Shown piece by piece: positions 1 through 8,675 of a DNA stretch of 64,000 bases (position 1 is the stretch's first letter; each line of letters begins with the position of its first letter). The position numbers and the translations under genes are program-made. The notes under the pieces are model-generated. The model was not told where the DNA came from. It ran no database searches and was given only the letters and a program-made list of their open reading frames with translations. The stretch is from JBEVJK01 sp963791325 (GTDB lineage: Bacteria > Pseudomonadota > Alphaproteobacteria > Rhizobiales > Rhizobiaceae). The stretch lies in NCBI GenBank assembly GCA_963791325.1, contig CAWBRU010000004.1, positions 248,001 through 312,000 of the forward strand. Direction: 5' to 3'.

Positions 1-2
1 TG

Positions 3-269
3 AGGCTCTTCGGCCGCGAGTTCACCCTGCCGAAATCGCGCCCGCTGCGCATCGCCATCGGCGTCTTCCTGGTGCTGTGCGGGTTCCTCGGCTTTCTGCC
101 GGTGCTCGGCTTCTGGATGGCGCCGCTCGGCCTCTTGGTGCTGTCCTATGAGTTCCATGTCGTGCGGCGGCTGCGCCGGCGCTTCATTGTCTGGTGGGAA
201 AAGCGCAGGCGCAACGGCGCGGCAGGGGCGCTGCGCGATGGCCAGCGGCCCGGCGGCGGCTCCGCCTGA
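3..269 (+). CDS. C-terminal part of a small membrane protein (PGPGW-like)
   Basis: The reading frame is already open at the left edge and ends at TGA 267-269, so the N-terminus lies outside the window. The 88 visible residues begin RLFGREFTLPKSRPLRIAIG and contain one strongly hydrophobic stretch (about residues 17-48, with FLGFLPVLGFWMAPLGLLVL). A very basic tail follows (RRLRRRF, WWEKRRRN). This resembles the short alphaproteobacterial transmembrane proteins of the PGPGW type, whose function is unknown. The call rests on pattern only. Confidence 0.5.
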   Translation, partial: RLFGREFTLPKSRPLRIAIGVFLVLCGFLGFLPVLGFWMAPLGLLVLSYEFHVVRRLRRRFIVWWEKRRRNGAAGALRDGQRPGGGSA

Positions 270-470
270 ACCGGGGGAGGGCCGAATCTGGCGGCGCCCC
301 ATCGCGTCCGCCGCGGCGGCTGGGATTGAACCTTTTCTGCAACACTTGCGCGGCAATCCGACCGCGGCGCCGCCTTTCGATAGGGCGGAACCGAAGCGGG
401 CCGGTCACTTCGCTTGACGCCCCTGGCCAGCCTCACCTAATGAAACTTCATGTCGCGGCGAGTGCGGCAA

Positions 471-544
471 GGCCTCGTGGCGGAGTGGTTACGCAGAGGA
501 CTGCAAATCCTTGCACCCCGGTTCGATTCCGGGCGAGGCCTCCA
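471..544 (+). tRNA. tRNA-Cys (anticodon GCA)
   Basis: The sequence folds as a cloverleaf. Acceptor strand GGCCTCG pairs with CGAGGCC. The anticodon stem GAGGA/TCCTT encloses a loop with GCA, and the T arm is CCCGG-TTCGATT-CCGGG. Discriminator T is followed by an encoded CCA (542-544). Confidence 0.93.
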
Positions 545-654
545 GACCCTTCGGTCGCGCCTGCGGCCGGCGGCGGGATGGAGCCCGGGTGAAAGGGGCT
601 GAGAGGAAAGGGAGTGCGACGATCGCGGGCACGACGAGGCAGGCCAGAGGGACG

Positions 655-1329
655 ATGAACGCAGATTTCTCCGAGATGCGGCTCAAGATGATCGACGGGC
701 AGATCCGGACGACCGATGTGACCAATCCCGCGATTCTCCTGGCGATGGGGTCGGTGCCGCGCGAGCTGTTCGTCGATGCCCGGCTGCAGCCGCTCGCCTA
801 TATCGACGAAAACATCGAGATTCTGCCCGCCTCCGCGACCGGACCTGCGCGCCACCTGATGCAGCCGTCGCCCTTCGCCAAGCTGCTGCAGCTCGCCGAG
901 ATTGCCGGCGGGGAGCGCGTCCTGGTGGTCGGCGCCGGCACCGGCTACTCGGCCGCCGTCATTGCGGCGCTCGGGGCCGAGGTGGTGGCGCTCGAGCAGG
1001 ATCCGGTGCTTGGCGACCGCGCCGAGGCGGCCTTGGCCGCTGTCGGCGCCGCCGGGGTGAGGCTGGTCAGGGGTGCGCTCGACGGCGGCTCGCCCGCCGA
1101 CGCGCCGTTCGACGTGATCCTGGTCGAGGGAGCGGTCGACGAAATCCCCGAACATCTGCTCGAGCAGCTGGCGGAGGGCGGGCGTCTGGTCACGGTCGCG
1201 GGCCAGGGCAATTCCGGCGTCGCCCGGGTCTACCTCAAGGATAACGGATTGGTAACGAGTCGGAGAGCTTTCAATGCTTCAGTGAAGCCGCTTCCAGGCT
1301 TCGAACGGGCGGAGGCTTTTGAGTTCTAG
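655..1329 (+). CDS. Protein-L-isoaspartate O-methyltransferase family protein
   Basis: A 224-residue SAM-dependent methyltransferase of the PCMT family. Motif I (VLVVGAGTGYSA, about residues 89-100) and the post-I acidic segment (VVALEQDP) are clear. The ATG at 655 is chosen because homology begins MNADFSEMRLKMIDGQIRTT; the frame is open further upstream but that part overlaps the tRNA. Family members repair isoaspartyl residues or methylate other targets. The variant beside tolC in alphaproteobacteria is a paralog, since a more canonical pcm lies at 26238. It precedes tolC on the same strand by about 160 bases and may share its transcript. Confidence 0.85.
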   Translation: MNADFSEMRLKMIDGQIRTTDVTNPAILLAMGSVPRELFVDARLQPLAYIDENIEILPASATGPARHLMQPSPFAKLLQLAEIAGGERVLVVGAGTGYSAAVIAALGAEVVALEQDPVLGDRAEAALAAVGAAGVRLVRGALDGGSPADAPFDVILVEGAVDEIPEHLLEQLAEGGRLVTVAGQGNSGVARVYLKDNGLVTSRRAFNASVKPLPGFERAEAFEF

Positions 1330-1488
1330 GCGCGTCGCAGCCGGGGCAGGGCAGCAACCCCTCCGGCAGCAGATGGATCAACCGGGTTGCTGGGAAATTT
1401 CAGGCCGGGACGAAGGGGTAACGACCGGTGTGGGGGAAGGGTTGGCCAAGTCTGCTGGTGGGAGGCAGGCCGGGTTTGCCCCGAAACT

Positions 1489-2895
1489 ATGAGAGGGTTC
1501 GTCGTGTCCCAATTCCGCAACGGTCTTCTGGCAGCCCTGCTGGCGTCGACCACGGCGCTGGCGTCGCTCGCCGCCCACGCCGAGACGATCAGCGGCGCGC
1601 TGGCCAAAGCTTACCACCTCAATTCAGAGATGAATTCGGCGCGGGCCGGCACCCGCGCCACCGACGAGAACGTGCCGATCGCCAAGTCGGGCTACCGGCC
1701 GACGATCATCGGCTCGGGCGCGGTCGACTATTCGGTGACCCGCAACCGGCTCAATCTCGCCGGCAACTCGACCACCAACCTGTTCACCGGCTCGTTCGGC
1801 GTGCAGATCAACCAGACTTTGTTCGACGGCTTTCAGACCCGCAACAATGTCCGGGCCGCCGAGGCGCAGGTCAACGCCTCCGACGAGAGCTTGCGCAATA
1901 CCGAGCAGAACACCTTGTTCAACGCCGCTTCGGCCTACATGGACGTCATCCGTGACCGGCAGGTGGCGGTGCTGCGCGAGCGCAACCTCGAATTCCTGTC
2001 CGAGCAGGTGCGTGCCGCGCGCTCCCGCTTCGAGGTCGGGGAGGGTACCCGTACCGACGTCGCCCAGGCCGAAGCCAGCCGCTCCAGCGCCGTCGCCACG
2101 CTGGCAGAGGCGCGCGCCCAGCAGGAGACCAGCGAGGCCACCTACCAGCAGATCGTCGGCGAGGCGCCGCATTCGCTCGCCCCCGCGGCGCCGCTCGCCA
2201 AGCTGTTGCCCAAGAGCATCGGTTCGGCGCAGGTGATCGCCGCGGCCCAGCATCCCGCGATCCTGGCCAATCTGCATCTGGTCGATGCGGCCGGCTTCTC
2301 GGTCAAGTCCAACGAAGGCGCAGCCCTGCCGCAGCTCTCGGCCAATGCCGGTGTATCGCAGAGCTGGACCAATTCCGATCCCGATGCCATCGGTGACGGC
2401 AACTCGACTTCCGCCGGCGTGGGTCTGCAGCTGACGGTGCCGATCTACCAGGCCGGCCGGGTGTCCGGGCTGGTGCGGCAATCCAAGGAATTGCTGGGTC
2501 AGGCCAGGATCCAGGTCGACGTGTCGCGCGATCAGGTCCAGCAGGCGGTGACCGCGGCCTGGAGCCAGTACAAGGCGGCGGTCGAGCAGGTCTCGGCCAA
2601 CCGCGAGCTGGTCGCCGCCAACCAGCTCGCCCTCAACGGCGTCATCGAGGAGCGCAATGTCGGCCAGCGCACCACCCTCGACGTGCTGAACCAGCAGGCC
2701 GACGTCATCGATGCGCAGATCAATCTGGCGACCTCGGAGCGCGATGCGGTCGTCGCAAGCTACGCCATCCTCTCCGCGATCGGACGCCTGTCGCCCCGCA
2801 CCCTGGCGCTCAACGTGACCGAATACCAGCCGAAGGAGCACTATCGCGCGGTCAAGGACAAGTGGTTCGGCATGCGCACGCCCGACGGCCGCTAG
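1489..2895 (+). CDS. tolC: TolC family outer membrane efflux/type I secretion protein
   Basis: A 468-residue outer-membrane channel protein forming the outer part of type I secretion and RND efflux systems. The N-terminus (MRGFVVSQFRNG followed by a hydrophobic run ending AHA) is a Sec signal peptide with likely cleavage before ETISG. The mature part shows the internally duplicated TolC pattern of long Ala/Gln-rich helices (RAAEAQVNASDESLRNTEQN and QVQQAVTAAWSQYKAAVEQV) and strands such as SFGVQINQTLFDGF. No inner-membrane partner is visible nearby, so the exported substrate is unknown. ATG 1489 is preferred because it gives a complete signal peptide; GTG 1504 is an alternative. Confidence 0.9.
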   Translation: MRGFVVSQFRNGLLAALLASTTALASLAAHAETISGALAKAYHLNSEMNSARAGTRATDENVPIAKSGYRPTIIGSGAVDYSVTRNRLNLAGNSTTNLFTGSFGVQINQTLFDGFQTRNNVRAAEAQVNASDESLRNTEQNTLFNAASAYMDVIRDRQVAVLRERNLEFLSEQVRAARSRFEVGEGTRTDVAQAEASRSSAVATLAEARAQQETSEATYQQIVGEAPHSLAPAAPLAKLLPKSIGSAQVIAAAQHPAILANLHLVDAAGFSVKSNEGAALPQLSANAGVSQSWTNSDPDAIGDGNSTSAGVGLQLTVPIYQAGRVSGLVRQSKELLGQARIQVDVSRDQVQQAVTAAWSQYKAAVEQVSANRELVAANQLALNGVIEERNVGQRTTLDVLNQQADVIDAQINLATSERDAVVASYAILSAIGRLSPRTLALNVTEYQPKEHYRAVKDKWFGMRTPDGR

Positions 2896-3294
2896 AGCCG
2901 AAGGGCGTTTCTTCGCATCGCCCCCTCGCTCCATCCTTTGATTGCGCACGATCTCCGCGACAAGCGCGGTCCGCGTTTTCCGCAAGGAAAAGCCGGCATC
3001 CACTTTTCCGGATCACGCTCCAGCCGCCCCGGCTTGAGCAACAGCGCCGCTCCGGGGCTGTGCGGACTGCGCCCCGGCTGCCGCCGCCATGGCCGCCGCG
3101 CTGTCTTCCGAAGCTTTTGCTCTGCCCCACCCTTGCCGCCACGGCTGTTGCCGTGCCGCCGGCGTTTGCTTGTGCGAAAGCGTTGCGGGACGGTTACAGG
3201 GGATTCAATCCAGCGGTTGAGTGCGGTACGCTCTTGTCATTGATTCGGCAGCCGTTTCCGGCAGCCCTGGCGAGGCGTCACAAAGGCAGCGAAC
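2896..3294. other. Intergenic region between tolC and popZ
   Basis: About 400 bases without a convincing gene. It contains one rhizobial-type dispersed repeat (separate entry). The remainder, up to the GTG start of popZ, should hold the popZ promoter, but I see no clear -35/-10 pair. Confidence 0.5.
2941..3020. repeat. Dispersed rhizobial-type intergenic palindromic repeat
   Basis: The segment reads from GCGCACGATCT through CGCGTTTTCCGCAAGGAAAA to CCACTTTTCCGGATCACGCTC. This matches the layout of the intergenic mosaic repeats common in Rhizobiales genomes (half-palindromes around GATC with CCACTTTTCCGGATCATGCTC-like ends). The identification is from memory of the pattern, without alignment. 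Confidence 0.45.
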
Positions 3295-3948
3295 GTGACC
3301 ACGGCACAGGCAAGCAGCATCCAGCGGGAACCCTCGATGGAGGAGATCCTGGCTTCGATCCGGCGCATCATCGAGGACAGCGACACGGTCCGCAAGCAGG
3401 CCCCCGAGAGCGCGCTGCGGAGCGAGGCGCAGCAGACCGCCGGCACGGCGGCCAGGCCCGGACTGGAACGCGAGACGATCGCCGTCGAAGCGTTCCGCCT
3501 CGACCACGGCGCCCCGCTCAAGCCGCCGGCTGCGCCGGCGCCGACAGGCGGCGCTGCCGAACTGCTCACGCAGCGCCTCCAGCAAGCGGCGGCCCGGCCG
3601 CCGTCTGCTCCCGACACGCCGGCTGCGCCGACCGCCGCAGCAAGGCCGCAGGCCGCGGCGACCTCGCCTGAGGCCAAGGAACCTGCCTCCACGGCCGCCG
3701 CGCTTCGTCGGGACGGCAATCGCGGCGAGCCGGCGCCGATCCTGTCGGAGCCGGCCGGCCGGCAGGTCGCGGCGGCGTTCGACGAGCTCAGCGAGGCGTT
3801 CGCCGAGAACCGCAGAAAATCGTTCGACGAACTGGCGCAGGAGATGCTGCGGCCGATGCTGCAGGAATGGCTGGACAACAACCTGCCGCTGCTGGTCGAG
3901 CGGCTGGTGCGCGAGGAGATCGGGCGGATCGCGCACGGGTCCCGCTGA
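3295..3948 (+). CDS. popZ: Polar organizing protein PopZ (DUF2497)
   Basis: A 217-residue PopZ homolog starting with GTG. It has the expected three parts. The N-terminal partner-binding helix is SMEEILASIRRIIEDSD (residues about 14-30). A Pro/Ala-rich low-complexity linker spans about 60-150. The C-terminal helical self-assembly region reads SFDELAQEMLRPMLQEWLDN and continues through LVERLVREEIGRIA. PopZ forms a polymeric hub at the cell pole that anchors ParB and the chromosome origin. It sits directly before valS, a recurrent alphaproteobacterial arrangement. Confidence 0.92.
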   Translation: MTTAQASSIQREPSMEEILASIRRIIEDSDTVRKQAPESALRSEAQQTAGTAARPGLERETIAVEAFRLDHGAPLKPPAAPAPTGGAAELLTQRLQQAAARPPSAPDTPAAPTAAARPQAAATSPEAKEPASTAAALRRDGNRGEPAPILSEPAGRQVAAAFDELSEAFAENRRKSFDELAQEMLRPMLQEWLDNNLPLLVERLVREEIGRIAHGSR

Positions 3949-4080
3949 CCGCGGCGGAGAGGCGTGCATTGCCGGAACGAACGGTTCGGCCGCGGCGTCG
4001 GTGCGCGCCGAGGCGAGTTGACTCCTCATCTTCCTTCCGATTTACACCGGCAGCCCCTCCGACTTGAGCGGACCATCGCC

Positions 4081-6864
4081 ATGCTTGAAAAGACCTACGA
4101 CGCCCGGAGCGTCGAGCCGAAGATCGCGACCCTCTGGGAGCGCACCGGCGCCTTCCAGGCCGGCGCCGGCGCCAATGAGGGGGCGGCGGCCTTCTCGATC
4201 GTCATCCCGCCGCCCAATGTCACCGGCTCGCTGCATATGGGGCATGCGCTCAACAACACCTTGCAGGATATCCTTGTCCGCTTCGAGCGGATGCGCGGCA
4301 AGGACGTGCTGTGGCAGCCAGGCATGGACCACGCCGGCATCGCCACACAGATGGTGGTCGAGCGGCAGCTGATGGAGCGGCAGATCCATCGCCGCGACTT
4401 GAGCCGTCAGGATTTCATCGACCGGGTGTGGCAGTGGAAAGCGCAGTCCGGCGGCACCATCGTCAACCAGCTGAAGCGGCTCGGCGCATCCTGCGACTGG
4501 TCACGCGAACGCTTCACCATGGACGACGGCCTGTCGCGGGCGGTCATCGAGGTGTTCGTCGCTCTCTATAAGGACGGACTGATCTACAAGGACAAGCGGC
4601 TGGTCAACTGGGATCCCAAGCTGTTGACGGCGATCTCCGACCTCGAGGTCGAACAGCAGGAGGTCGATGGCCAACTCTGGCAGCTGCGCTATCCGCTGGC
4701 CGACCGGACCTTCGATCCGCAAGATCCTGCGACCTTCCTGGTGGTCGCCACCACCCGGCCCGAAACGATGCTTGGCGATACCGCGGTTGCCGTCCATCCC
4801 GACGACGAGCGCTACCGGGGGCTGGTCGGCCGGCAGGCCATATTGCCGCTCGTCGGCAGGCGTCTCGCCATCGTCGCCGACAGCTATTCCGACCCGGAAA
4901 AGGGGACAGGCGCAGTCAAGATCACGCCCGCCCACGATTTCAACGATTTCGAGGTCGGCCGCCGGCATCACCTTCGGGCGATCAACATCATGACGCCGGA
5001 AGCACGAATCTTCCTCAATGAAAACGAGGATTTCCTGGAGGATCTCGACGTGACGCCGGAGCTGCAGGCCGGATGGGACGGGCTCGACGGCCTGGACCGC
5101 TTCGCAGCGCGGGCCGAGGTCGTTGCCCTGATGGAGGCGGGCGGCTTCCTGGCCGGCGTCGAGAAGCACCATCACACCGTGCCGCATGGCGACCGCAGCG
5201 GAGTTCCGATCGAGCCGTTCCTGACCGACCAATGGTACGTCAACGCAGCCGAGCTCGCCCGGCCGGCGATCGCCGCGGTCCGCGAGGGCCGGACCGAGTT
5301 TGTCCCGAAGAGCTGGGAGAAGACCTATTTCGAGTGGATGGAAAACATCCAGCCCTGGTGCATCTCGCGCCAGCTCTGGTGGGGGCACCAGATCCCGGCC
5401 TGGTACGGGCCCGACGGCACGATCTTCGTGGAAAAGACCGAAGAGGAAGCACTCCACACGGCGATCCAGTATTACATCGCGCATGAGGGGCCGATGAAGG
5501 CGCTGGTCGAGGACCTGCTGGAGAATTTTCGGCCTGGCGAGATCCTGACCCGCGACGAGGACGTGCTCGATACCTGGTTTTCCTCAGCCCTGTGGCCGTT
5601 CTCGACCCTCGGCTGGCCCGACCGCACCGAGGCGCTCGAGACCTACTACCCGACCACCGTTCTGGTGACCGGGTTCGACATCATTTTCTTCTGGGTGGCC
5701 AGAATGATGATGATGGGGCTTCACGTCATGCATGAGGAACCGTTCCGGACCGTCTACGTGCATGCCTTGGTGCGCGACAAGTCGGGCGCTAAGATGTCGA
5801 AGTCCAAGGGCAACGTCATCGATCCGCTCGAGCTGATCGACGAGTACGGCGCCGATGCGCTGCGTTTCACCCTGGCGATCATGGCCGCCCAGGGCCGCGA
5901 CGTGAAACTCGATCCGGCCCGCGTGGCCGGCTATCGCAACTTCGGCACCAAGCTGTGGAACGCCACCCGCTTCGCCGAGATCAACGGCGTCGCCCGCAAC
6001 GATGAATTCTGGTTCGCCGACGCCAAGCTCACCATCAACCGCTGGATCCTGACCGAGCTGACGCGTGCGGCCCGCGAGGTGACCGCGGCGCTCGACGGCT
6101 TCCGCTTCAACGATGCGGCGGCGGCGGCCTATCGCTTCGTCTGGAACCAGTTCTGCGACTGGTATTTGGAACTGCTCAAGCCGGTGTTCATGGGCGAGGA
6201 TGCCGAGGCCAAGACCGAAAGCCAGGCGGTGGCGGCTTTCGTCCTCGACGAAACCTACAAGCTGCTGCACCCGTTCATGCCGTTCATGACCGAGGAGCTG
6301 TGGGGCCGGACGGCCGGCGCGGCCGGCGAGCGGCCGACTTTGCTCTGCCATGCGGCATGGCCGGCGCCGGAGTTCGAGGACGCCGGCGCAGCCGCCGAGA
6401 TCAACTGGCTGATCGAGCTGGTCTCCGGCATCCGTTCGGTGCGCTCGGAGATGAACGTGCCGCCCGCCGCGCTGGCGCCGCTGGTCGTGGTCGGCGCAAG
6501 TGAAACGACCCGACGCCGGCTCGAGCGCCACCAGCCGGCGATCGGCCGCCTGGCGCGGGTCGAGGGGATCGCACACGCTGCGGCCGCCCCCAACGCGTCG
6601 GCTCAGATCGTCGTCGGCGAAGCCACGGTGGCGATGCCGCTGGGCAGCTTGATCGACCTCGAGGCCGAGCGCGCGCGGCTGCAGCGCGAAGTCGCCAAGG
6701 TCACCGAAGAGATTGCCCGCATCGTTAGCAAGCTCGCCAACGAACGCTTCGTCGCCAACGCCAAGGAAGAAGTGGTCGCGGCCGAACGCCAGAAGCTCGC
6801 CGAGTACCAGGAGGCGCAGGAGCGCCTGCAGGCCGCCCTGGCGCGGGTGCGCAACGACGGCTGA
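4081..6864 (+). CDS. valS: Valine--tRNA ligase
   Basis: A 927-residue class I aminoacyl-tRNA synthetase that charges tRNA-Val. The HIGH motif appears as HMGH (residues 52-55, in PPNVTGSLHMGH) and the KMSKS motif is exact (from residue 571, KMSKSKGNVIDP). The CP1 editing domain lies between them (TTRPETMLGDTAVAVHPDD). The C-terminus ends in the ValS coiled coil (about 855-927, ARLQREVAKVTEEIARIVSK). ATG 4081 is selected because homology starts MLEKTYDARSVEPKI; the frame is open upstream to 3964 without similarity. Confidence 0.97.
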   Translation: MLEKTYDARSVEPKIATLWERTGAFQAGAGANEGAAAFSIVIPPPNVTGSLHMGHALNNTLQDILVRFERMRGKDVLWQPGMDHAGIATQMVVERQLMERQIHRRDLSRQDFIDRVWQWKAQSGGTIVNQLKRLGASCDWSRERFTMDDGLSRAVIEVFVALYKDGLIYKDKRLVNWDPKLLTAISDLEVEQQEVDGQLWQLRYPLADRTFDPQDPATFLVVATTRPETMLGDTAVAVHPDDERYRGLVGRQAILPLVGRRLAIVADSYSDPEKGTGAVKITPAHDFNDFEVGRRHHLRAINIMTPEARIFLNENEDFLEDLDVTPELQAGWDGLDGLDRFAARAEVVALMEAGGFLAGVEKHHHTVPHGDRSGVPIEPFLTDQWYVNAAELARPAIAAVREGRTEFVPKSWEKTYFEWMENIQPWCISRQLWWGHQIPAWYGPDGTIFVEKTEEEALHTAIQYYIAHEGPMKALVEDLLENFRPGEILTRDEDVLDTWFSSALWPFSTLGWPDRTEALETYYPTTVLVTGFDIIFFWVARMMMMGLHVMHEEPFRTVYVHALVRDKSGAKMSKSKGNVIDPLELIDEYGADALRFTLAIMAAQGRDVKLDPARVAGYRNFGTKLWNATRFAEINGVARNDEFWFADAKLTINRWILTELTRAAREVTAALDGFRFNDAAAAAYRFVWNQFCDWYLELLKPVFMGEDAEAKTESQAVAAFVLDETYKLLHPFMPFMTEELWGRTAGAAGERPTLLCHAAWPAPEFEDAGAAAEINWLIELVSGIRSVRSEMNVPPAALAPLVVVGASETTRRRLERHQPAIGRLARVEGIAHAAAAPNASAQIVVGEATVAMPLGSLIDLEAERARLQREVAKVTEEIARIVSKLANERFVANAKEEVVAAERQKLAEYQEAQERLQAALARVRNDG

Positions 6865-6890
6865 GTCTCTCCGGAATCGGCCGTTTTTTT
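6857..6890 (+). terminator. Intrinsic terminator after valS
   Basis: ACGGCTGA (6857-6864, spanning the valS stop) pairs with TCGGCCGT (6877-6884) through one G-T wobble around a 12-base loop. A run of seven T follows. Confidence 0.65.
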
Positions 6891-7211
6891 CGCAACTTTC
6901 GCGGGCAGGCCGTGCCGATCCGATGCGGGGCCGCCGGACTCCACCGCTGGCAAGGCGCGATCGGCTGCAGCATTTTTCGTCGCAATGTTGCCGTAAAGCG
7001 ACAGCCGCGGCCCGTCGCTGAGATTCCAAACAAATTCAATTGATTATCTGGCTATTGCCGGTTCAAGGCTGGCGGGGCGGCATATGTTACGTGTGCCGTT
7101 CTGAGACAATTCTGCGCCCATGCCGCGGTTGTAAACATCTTTCCGGCAAAATGGCAGTTGCACGTCATGAGGGAACTTGTCTAGCTGCCAGGCGGGCGCG
7201 GGGAGAGGGGA
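6891..7211. other. Intergenic region before the FadL-like gene
   Basis: No gene is supported here. The last bases (GGGGAGAGGGG just before ATG 7212) form a strong ribosome binding site for the porin gene. I see no other defined element. Confidence 0.5.
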
Positions 7212-8441
7212 ATGGACACACGAATCCTGAAGTCATGGCTGGCTGCGGGGGGTGCGCTGCTGGCTCTCGGTGGGGTGGGGCGAGCCGGCGGCTTCGATCG
7301 CGGCGGCGTCAACATCGATTTGCTGTTCGACGACCGGCCGTATGCGGTCGAGGCCGGCGTGACCTACGTCTCGCCGCAGCGAGAGCTGCACAATGTGCGG
7401 CGTCTGGACGGCTCCGGGCTGTTTTCATCCACCGTGGGGACCGATGCCGACTACGCTTTCCCACGCCTCGGGCTGAAGGCCAACATCGTCGGTCCGGTCG
7501 ACTGCCTGGCGACCTATCAGCAACCCGACGGCATCGACGTCGACTACGGCCTGAACAACGCCTATTCGCCCACCGCGGTCAAGTTCAAGGTCGACACCGA
7601 CGACTACGGCCTGACGTGCGCCTTTAGGTTCGACGTCGGGCCCGGCTTCGCGCGCGCCATCGGCGGCGTCTCCTACCAGCAAGTGGATGCGCTTCAGTCT
7701 CGCCAGACGCTGTTGCCGACGGTGTTCCGCAACCCGGGCGTGGGCGTCTTTCGTCTGAGTGACGACACGGTCAGCTGGCGTGCGGGCGCGTCCTACGAGA
7801 TCCCGAACATCGGTTTCCGCGCCAGTCTGGTCTACAGCGCCCGCTACGACTATGACGGCCTCTCCGGCACTGTCGACACCACCGGGTTCGCGGTCGGCTC
7901 GACCGGGCCGTCGAATGGCCGGTTCTTAGGCGTCTACCCCGTCATCGCCTCGACCGAGGTCCCCCAGGCGCTCGACCTCAAGCTCCAGACTGGGATCGCG
8001 CCCGGCTGGCTGGTGTTCGGCTCGGTGCGCTGGCAGCAATGGAGCAGGCTGCAGGTCATCCCGATCAACGGGGTGGTCAGTCCGGTTACCGGCACGATCT
8101 CGACGACCACGAGCTTCGACCCGTTCTACCAGGACGGCTGGACGGTTTCCGGCGGCATCGGCCATGCGTTCACCGACAAGCTCTCGGCGGCGCTATCGCT
8201 GACCTGGGATCGCGGGACCTCGACGGTCTCCGGCTACCAATCCGATCTGTGGAGCGTCTCGGCGGGCGGCAGCTTCAAGGCCACCGACAATGTCGAGCTC
8301 AGGCTGGGCGGCTCGCTCGGCCTGTGGGCATCCGGGACATCGGGGATTCCCCCGAATGGCGATCCGGCCAGCCGCATTACCTATTCCTTCGACAACGACA
8401 TGGTGGCGGCGATCTCCGGCTCCGTGAAGGTGCATTGGTAG
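7212..8441 (+). CDS. OmpP1/FadL family outer membrane transport protein
   Basis: A 409-residue predicted beta-barrel of the OMPP1/FadL/TodX family, which takes up long-chain fatty acids or other hydrophobic compounds. A signal peptide (about residues 1-25, MDTRILKSWLAAGGALLALG) is followed by the family start GGFDRGGVNIDLLFDD and PYAVEAGVTYVSPQREL. The protein shows alternating aromatic beta-strand patterns and ends in W after a strand (AISGSVKVHW), as outer membrane barrels often do. A GGGGAGAGGGG ribosome binding site lies directly before the ATG. It is flanked by a terminator upstream and is probably transcribed alone. Confidence 0.82.
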   Translation: MDTRILKSWLAAGGALLALGGVGRAGGFDRGGVNIDLLFDDRPYAVEAGVTYVSPQRELHNVRRLDGSGLFSSTVGTDADYAFPRLGLKANIVGPVDCLATYQQPDGIDVDYGLNNAYSPTAVKFKVDTDDYGLTCAFRFDVGPGFARAIGGVSYQQVDALQSRQTLLPTVFRNPGVGVFRLSDDTVSWRAGASYEIPNIGFRASLVYSARYDYDGLSGTVDTTGFAVGSTGPSNGRFLGVYPVIASTEVPQALDLKLQTGIAPGWLVFGSVRWQQWSRLQVIPINGVVSPVTGTISTTTSFDPFYQDGWTVSGGIGHAFTDKLSAALSLTWDRGTSTVSGYQSDLWSVSAGGSFKATDNVELRLGGSLGLWASGTSGIPPNGDPASRITYSFDNDMVAAISGSVKVHW

Positions 8442-8675
8442 GGTAGGCTCTGCGTTCGGCCTCCGATCGCCGTGCGGGCCGGACGGTGCGGCGCCGTCGC
8501 TGGTTTTGTGACGATTCGGCAACACTGCTCCTTTATGCAGCAGCGCTCCGAAAGCTCCGCCGGAAGTTGCCAAGTTCCCGCCATAAACCAAGCGCACCGG
8601 AAACCGATCCGATGTCCTCCGGCCACCTGAGCCGGACCGGTTCGGCTCGCTGGCAGGGGCGCGACAAGGACGATC